From Flavobacteriaceae bacterium (GTDB lineage: Bacteria; Bacteroidota; Bacteroidia; Flavobacteriales; Flavobacteriaceae): a stretch of 54,673 nt of DNA. The notes beneath the pieces are model-generated. The model made no database searches and had not been told where the DNA came from. It saw only the letters and a program-made list of their open reading frames with translations. Shown piece by piece: positions 51,501-54,673 of this stretch. Each line of letters starts with the position of its first letter. The stretch's first letter is position 1. The translations under genes were made by a program, and so were the position numbers. The stretch is taken from assembly GCA_025800395.1 (NCBI GenBank), contig JAOXRU010000594.1:1-54673 (forward strand), written 5' to 3'.

Positions 51501-52174
51501 TTTGGTGCAAATTGTGTCGCTCGAGGCCCTTCTACAAAGGCTACATTGTCCTTATATGCAGATACAATTTTCTTGGGATTCTCCTTAGAAGTCTTTTTAA
51601 TCAATTGAAATAACGAATCTTCTTTGGCTTCCCCATCAATAACGAAGGTTCCGTTAAAAATCTTATGTCGACAGTGCTCACTGTTGACCTGCGAAAATCC
51701 AAATACTTCGGAATCTGTAAGTGACCTCCCTAGCTTCTCCGATAAAGCTTCCAAGTAAGCTACCTCATCTTCGCTCAATGCCAATCCCTCCGATACATTA
51801 TAAGAAGCTATATCTTCTATCTCCGCTACCTTGGCTGCTGTGATGTCTACCTGAAAAATATCTTGCTGCAACCCATCAAACTTCTGCTGCAACATCGGGT
51901 CAAATGCCGCATAATCGGAAGAAACCGATTGGTATTGCTCTATGCGCACGATACCCTCTACACCCATATTCTGGGTTATCTCTACCGCATTGGTACTCCA
52001 TGGAGATACCATCGCTGCTCTTGGACCTACAAAAAAGGCGTCTACCCTAGACGCCGCAATATGATCCTGGTTGCCAAACAACCAACGCAATTTTGCTATT
52101 GTTTCTTGTGAAATCTCCGTGCTGGAAGACACGGCGAATATTTTTTCTTCTGGTTTTCCAAAAAAATAAATCAT
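48515..52174 (-). CDS. purL: Phosphoribosylformylglycinamidine synthase, large single-chain form
   Basis: 1219 residues. The ATP/FGAR-binding halves (FGFSQVNSEHCRHKIFNGTF, LSLKAETHNFPTTVEPFNGA, GSGGEIRDRLAGGQGSLPLA, and GHDVSSGGLITTLLELCFAS) are fused to a C-terminal glutaminase domain. That domain holds the catalytic Cys in SVGICNGCQLFMELEL, plus WISHGEGKF and LVMMPHIERSIYPWNW. It converts formylglycinamide ribonucleotide, glutamine and ATP to the amidine in purine synthesis. Being the full-length type, it needs no separate PurQ or PurS. The gene is monocistronic. Confidence 0.96.
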   Translation of the reverse strand: MIYFFGKPEEKIFAVSSSTEISQETIAKLRWLFGNQDHIAASRVDAFFVGPRAAMVSPWSTNAVEITQNMGVEGIVRIEQYQSVSSDYAAFDPMLQQKFDGLQQDIFQVDITAAKVAEIEDIASYNVSEGLALSEDEVAYLEALSEKLGRSLTDSEVFGFSQVNSEHCRHKIFNGTFVIDGEAKEDSLFQLIKKTSKENPKKIVSAYKDNVAFVEGPRATQFAPKSSDKADYYKETDFDSVLSLKAETHNFPTTVEPFNGAATGSGGEIRDRLAGGQGSLPLAGTAVYMTAYSRLEQTRPWEQGMEARNWLYQTPMDILIKASNGASDFGNKFGQPLISGSVLTFEHEEHARKLGFDKVIMLAGGIGYAKKEQAQKKTPKKGDDIVILGGDNYRIGMGGAAVSSADTGAFNSGIELNAIQRSNPEMQKRVANAIRAMVEDEENTIISIHDHGAGGHLNCLSELVEDTGGAIDLDALPVGDPTLSAKEIIGNESQERMGLVIAKEDAKKLERIAQRERAPMYTVGKVTDDMHFSFQSKAKGEKPMDLDLDDMFGSAPKTIMEDTRAETSYQSTDYDVEDLAIYLEQVLQLEAVACKDWLTNKVDRCVGGRVAKQQCVGPLQLPLNNVGVMALDYKNHKGVATSIGHAPISALIDPAAGSRNAIAESLSNLIWAPLDEQLEGVSLSANWMWPCRNPGEDARLYDAVEAVSAFAVALGINVPTGKDSLSMKQKYPDGDVLSPGTVIISTVGQCEDIRKVVEPVFRVDAGPVYYINLSQDAYALGGSSFAQIRNKVGETTPDIKDVDFFKRAFQTVQELIGSDQIVAGHDVSSGGLITTLLELCFASEAVGAQLDLSDLEAKDIISLLFAENNAIVFQAKDAKVEAALEAAGVRFHKIGEVVSGGDLQIQYKDQAYSFDIAAMRDIWYKTSYLLDSKQTKNGKALERFQNYAEQGLAYHFPEGFSGKLPQVEGKRPKAAIIREKGSNSEREMANAMYAAGFEVKDIHMTDLISGRETLEDIQFIGAVGGFSNSDVLGSAKGWAGSFKYNPRAKEALERFFEREDTLSVGICNGCQLFMELELIHPEHKVHGKMRHNDSMKHESNFTSVTISENHSVMLESLAGSTLGVWISHGEGKFVLPEEEHQYHIVAKYGYDSYPSNPNGSDYNTAMLCDASGRHLVMMPHIERSIYPWNWAYYSDRQDAVSPWLEAFVNARNWILNLEK

Positions 52175-52201
52175 GCTAGACGCTTAATTGTTTTTAAAGC
52201 G

Positions 52202-52209
52202 CAAAAATA
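52202..52209 (-). promoter_or_regulatory. -7 promoter box of purL
   Basis: Minus-strand TATTTTTG matches TAnnTTTG exactly and lies 27 bases before the start codon. Confidence 0.5.
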
Positions 52210-52426
52210 CAGTTTTCTTTATAATGAACACCTGAGATAGACTATTTGTAGGCAGATTTTAATTAACATTTTGTTTATAAGGTTCTAGGGGGTGGGTGGG
52301 TAATTTGACTTATCAAAAAACACTGGGTCAATAGCATATGTATTAAATAGGCAAACTACCTACTATTCTAAAATATCCTTGTTATTCTTGTAGTAATGCC
52401 ATTTCTAGTTTAAAAACGCCCCACTA

Positions 52427-53767
52427 TTAAAACTTATAGGTATTATAGGACTGCTTTTCGTATTTGTTTTTCTCCATAACAACCTTATAAAGCCCTTCTT
52501 TATATGCTATTTGCAAAATAGCATAACCTGCGCTCCATTTGCTCTTTATCCATGATTTTGGCAACTCCTTAGAAGCCTTCCAAGTCTGCAACCCTTGCCC
52601 TTGCTTTGTCATTACAATTCCCCACAAATCACTTCCTCCATGCAAAGCGTTGATTCCTTTGCCATCATTCCAATTGGAAGTAACCCATTCTAAAGGCCAA
52701 TCATAACTGGTTTTCCAAGATTGAAGTTCGGTGGTCGTTCCACCATAATGCTTATGCATTACTACAATCCAATTGCTCCCATCGCTTGCAATAGTAGTGA
52801 TTTTTCGATCTTCTTTCCAATTGCTACTTATCCAATCCTTTGGAAAACTAGCGCTTTTTATGATACGCTCAGAATAGTGCTTTCTATGTTCACTCAAAAC
52901 GGCCAACCATTGTCCTTTGACATAGGTCAAAGCCGTGAGGTAATAATTTTCTCCTGGATGATTTGGATGGCTTTGAAAATCCAAAAAATCGCCAGCATAA
53001 AACATACTTTTCTGCGTTGCTATATTTTTATCCAAACCACTCACCCACAATACTTCCTCACCAATTGTAGCCAAAGACACAATCGCTTTCCCTTCCGATT
53101 GCTCATCATCCAATGCAGTAAACTCCAATTCTTCAATTTTTGGCATCGTTTTTCCAGGATGGTGGTTCATGAACAATACATAAGGTAATACCTTATCCTT
53201 AAATAAAGTATTTCCTTTGGCATCTTTTGCATATGCATAGGACATATTGGGATGATATATATTAATATCCGCTTGTTGATTCCTCCCGATAAGTTTTTGA
53301 TATATGGCTTCATCCGTATCAAAAAACTGACTGATATAATTGGCTTTCAAATCGGCATTGCTCAGCAATTCAAATTCGCTGAGATATTTAACTTCGCTTC
53401 TTCCATAGGTGATGAAAGGAAAATAAGCACCATCTTCTGTTAGTTCGAAATAGAAATCATTTGGATTGTAATTTACTTCCTTATCCGCTGGTCGCTTTAG
53501 ACGTGCATTACTCCCCTTGGCAACAATAAACGCTTTCCCTCTTTTGACCTCCGATTGGATGTGTAGATCAAAGGAAACCAATTGAACGCTTCCTGCATCC
53601 GTATAATGTACATACATACTTGCAGTTTCATCATCATAGTAGCTTATCAAACCACGATAAGTAATACCATCCGCTTTCCAGTTGGCCTTCAACAAAATTT
53701 GCGCTTGAGCAGAAAAAGAAGCACTAAAACCAATAAGAAAACTGAGGTATAATAAGCTTAGACGCAT
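52427..53767 (-). CDS. Secreted W-rich repeat protein, DUF7477-like C-terminus
   Basis: 446 residues from MRLSLLYLSFLIGFSASFSA, a clear signal peptide; a start 15 codons upstream is less signal-like. The N-terminal half is beta-rich (WKADGITYRGLISYYDDETA). The C-terminal half has repeated blades of about 45 residues with W-I/V-x-S-x-W and VVM motifs (DWISSNWKEDRKITTIASDG, VTSNWNDGKGINALHGGSDL, IKSKWSAGYAILQIAYKEGL). They resemble the DUF7477 beta-structure also found in plant MUT9-like kinases. The similarity is from memory. Function unknown. Confidence 0.72.
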   Translation of the reverse strand: MRLSLLYLSFLIGFSASFSAQAQILLKANWKADGITYRGLISYYDDETASMYVHYTDAGSVQLVSFDLHIQSEVKRGKAFIVAKGSNARLKRPADKEVNYNPNDFYFELTEDGAYFPFITYGRSEVKYLSEFELLSNADLKANYISQFFDTDEAIYQKLIGRNQQADINIYHPNMSYAYAKDAKGNTLFKDKVLPYVLFMNHHPGKTMPKIEELEFTALDDEQSEGKAIVSLATIGEEVLWVSGLDKNIATQKSMFYAGDFLDFQSHPNHPGENYYLTALTYVKGQWLAVLSEHRKHYSERIIKSASFPKDWISSNWKEDRKITTIASDGSNWIVVMHKHYGGTTTELQSWKTSYDWPLEWVTSNWNDGKGINALHGGSDLWGIVMTKQGQGLQTWKASKELPKSWIKSKWSAGYAILQIAYKEGLYKVVMEKNKYEKQSYNTYKF

Positions 53768-53962
53768 AGAACAATATAAAAAATCAGTTGGTGAATACAA
53801 TTTTACAAACAATTAATCAGATAAAATAGATTTTTGGATCTTTATGGGCTTATAACAGATTTTTCTTGGACAATTTAGGATTTTTTCCCTTCTAAAACAG
53901 CATAACTATATGATTTCTGTCCTCAACTAACTTGGAATTTTGGCAGTCTGCTATTTAATATT

Positions 53963-53969
53963 TACTTTG
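53963..53969 (+). promoter_or_regulatory. Probable promoter of the PepSY-type gene
   Basis: TTTACTTTGCC is one base short of TAnnTTTG. The TTG at 53940-53942 lies 20 bases upstream, as a -33 box would, which argues that this TTG is promoter rather than start codon. Confidence 0.4.
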
Positions 53970-53981
53970 CCACAAAAAGAA

Positions 53982-54536
53982 TTGATCCCCTCTATCCGAA
54001 ATATTGCAAAACGCACCCGCTGGTATCGCAAAACACACCGCTTCATCGCCATTTCCTTGGTGGTATTTATGTTTTTGTTAGGAGCAACTGGATTCATGCT
54101 TGCATGGAAAAAGCCCTGGGGATTGCAACCCCCTACTCCAAGCCTTCTCAAACAAGAGAAAACGATTGCTATCGACAGTTTGCATTCCCTTGCAAGGAGT
54201 TTTGCTAAAGACAGCCTTCGTATAGACCCCAGCATAGATCGTATCGATATTCGATACCAAAAAGGCGTGGCCAAAATTCGATTCAAACACCATTTCAACC
54301 AATTACAATACAATATTTACAACGGAAAAAGACTGGCCAACCAAACCAGATGGGCAGATATCATAGAACGTGTACACGATGGTTCCATCTTAGATTTTTT
54401 GCTAAAAACCGAAAATGCCCCGTTTAAGCTTTGGTACGCCAGTATCACCAGTATAGGACTCATGCTACTTAGTATTTCTGGCTTTTGGCTATGGTACAAC
54501 CCTAAACGAATCCGAAAAAGAAAAGGAAAATTCTAA
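53982..54536 (+). CDS. PepSY-associated membrane protein
   Basis: About 184 residues if translation starts at TTG 53982. An earlier in-frame TTG at 53940 lies in the presumed promoter, and no ATG is available before the first membrane segment. RTRWYRKTHRFIAISLVVFM opens the typical PepSY-associated two-helix fold. A periplasmic loop (AKDSLRIDPSIDRIDIRYQK, HDGSIL) and a last helix (ASITSIGLMLLSISGFWLWY) follow. Members occur near iron-uptake or respiratory genes, none of which is visible here. The non-ATG start is uncertain. Confidence 0.65.
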   Translation: MIPSIRNIAKRTRWYRKTHRFIAISLVVFMFLLGATGFMLAWKKPWGLQPPTPSLLKQEKTIAIDSLHSLARSFAKDSLRIDPSIDRIDIRYQKGVAKIRFKHHFNQLQYNIYNGKRLANQTRWADIIERVHDGSILDFLLKTENAPFKLWYASITSIGLMLLSISGFWLWYNPKRIRKRKGKF

Positions 54537-54540
54537 ATAA

Positions 54541-54563
54541 CGTGAGTTCGATATAACTTACGC
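54541..54563. repeat. Inverted repeat CGTGAGTT-N6-AACTTACG near the right edge
   Basis: CGTGAGTTCGATATAACTTACG forms 8-base arms with one G-T pair around CGATAT, directly after the PepSY gene. There is no T-run, so it is a poor terminator. It could be a dispersed repeat or the edge of an element continuing outside the window. Confidence 0.4.
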
Positions 54564-54673
54564 ACACAGTTTATTTTGATTTTCTTAGGCTAGGCGTGGC
54601 TTTGAAGGGCTATTTATAGCTCGAAAAGATCACAACGACGCATAAGGAAAGACAAAATAAATCTATAGAAAGC

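Noticed and set aside
54541..54563. tRNA-like TTCGA motif
   Set aside because: No cloverleaf can be formed around it; the motif is part of an 8-bp inverted repeat.

Overview
The window is a stretch of chromosome from a Bacteroidetes bacterium, most probably Flavobacteriales. It is AT-rich (about 40% GC by eye). Start codons lack Shine-Dalgarno sequences, and many genes are preceded by the Bacteroidetes -7 promoter motif TAnnTTTG. The gene set fits: GldI-type lipoprotein PPIase, PorP/SprF-family protein beside a giant type IX secretion cargo, OstA-like protein, CCC-motif/DUF2752 membrane proteins, SpoT-Fur-PurA, a 950-residue CarB next to rpmH, and ZapA-RNase Y. No phage, plasmid, CRISPR, tRNA or rRNA gene was found. 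I also saw no recognisable defence cassette, so the window is mostly core genome with a repeat-rich left edge.

Layout. 1-2119: a partial minus-strand gene, a repeat-rich spacer, one uncharacterised lysine-rich gene and a nested-repeat spacer ending in a terminator. 2120-4895 (minus): nrnA, gldI-like PPIase, cyclophilin-FKBP fusion. 5085-10449 (plus): a two-domain amidohydrolase, a metal-site-less amidohydrolase paralogue and a secreted dual-specificity phosphatase. 11384-17436 (plus): TrmH-type rRNA methyltransferase, Ste24-like M48 protease, SpoT/Rel, Fur-like regulator, PurA. 17497-18465 (minus): three small membrane proteins. 18528-21075: small membrane protein, Smr protein, lipoprotein, cysteine desulfurase. 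21085-23478 (minus): secreted protein and M23 peptidase. 23634-25997 (plus): coiled-coil protein, ZapA, a strong structured-RNA candidate (probably 6S RNA), RNase Y. 26280-32771 (minus): DUF349 protein, AroE, tandem DUF368 transporters, TPR protein. 32875-40715 (minus): class III aminotransferase, OstA-like protein, PorP/SprF-like protein, 1294-residue repeat protein with a type IX C-terminal domain. 40922-44027 (minus): carB, rpmH. 44239-54536: TPR-like membrane protein, lytic transglycosylase, alpha/beta hydrolase, degenerate GNAT, mtaB, purL, a repeat protein and a PepSY-type membrane protein.

Functional themes are envelope building and secretion (periplasmic foldases, OstA, M23 peptidase, lytic transglycosylase, undecaprenyl-phosphate transporter candidates, type IX cargo), nucleotide metabolism and stringent control (SpoT, PurA, PurL, CarB) and RNA metabolism (RNase Y, MtaB, TrmH, NrnA, candidate 6S RNA). 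The items most worth following up are the structured RNA at 24251-24420, the G-quadruplex motif in the nrnA leader, the eight-repeat type IX protein, the pairing of intact and metal-site-less amidohydrolase domains, and the nested repeats in the left spacers.
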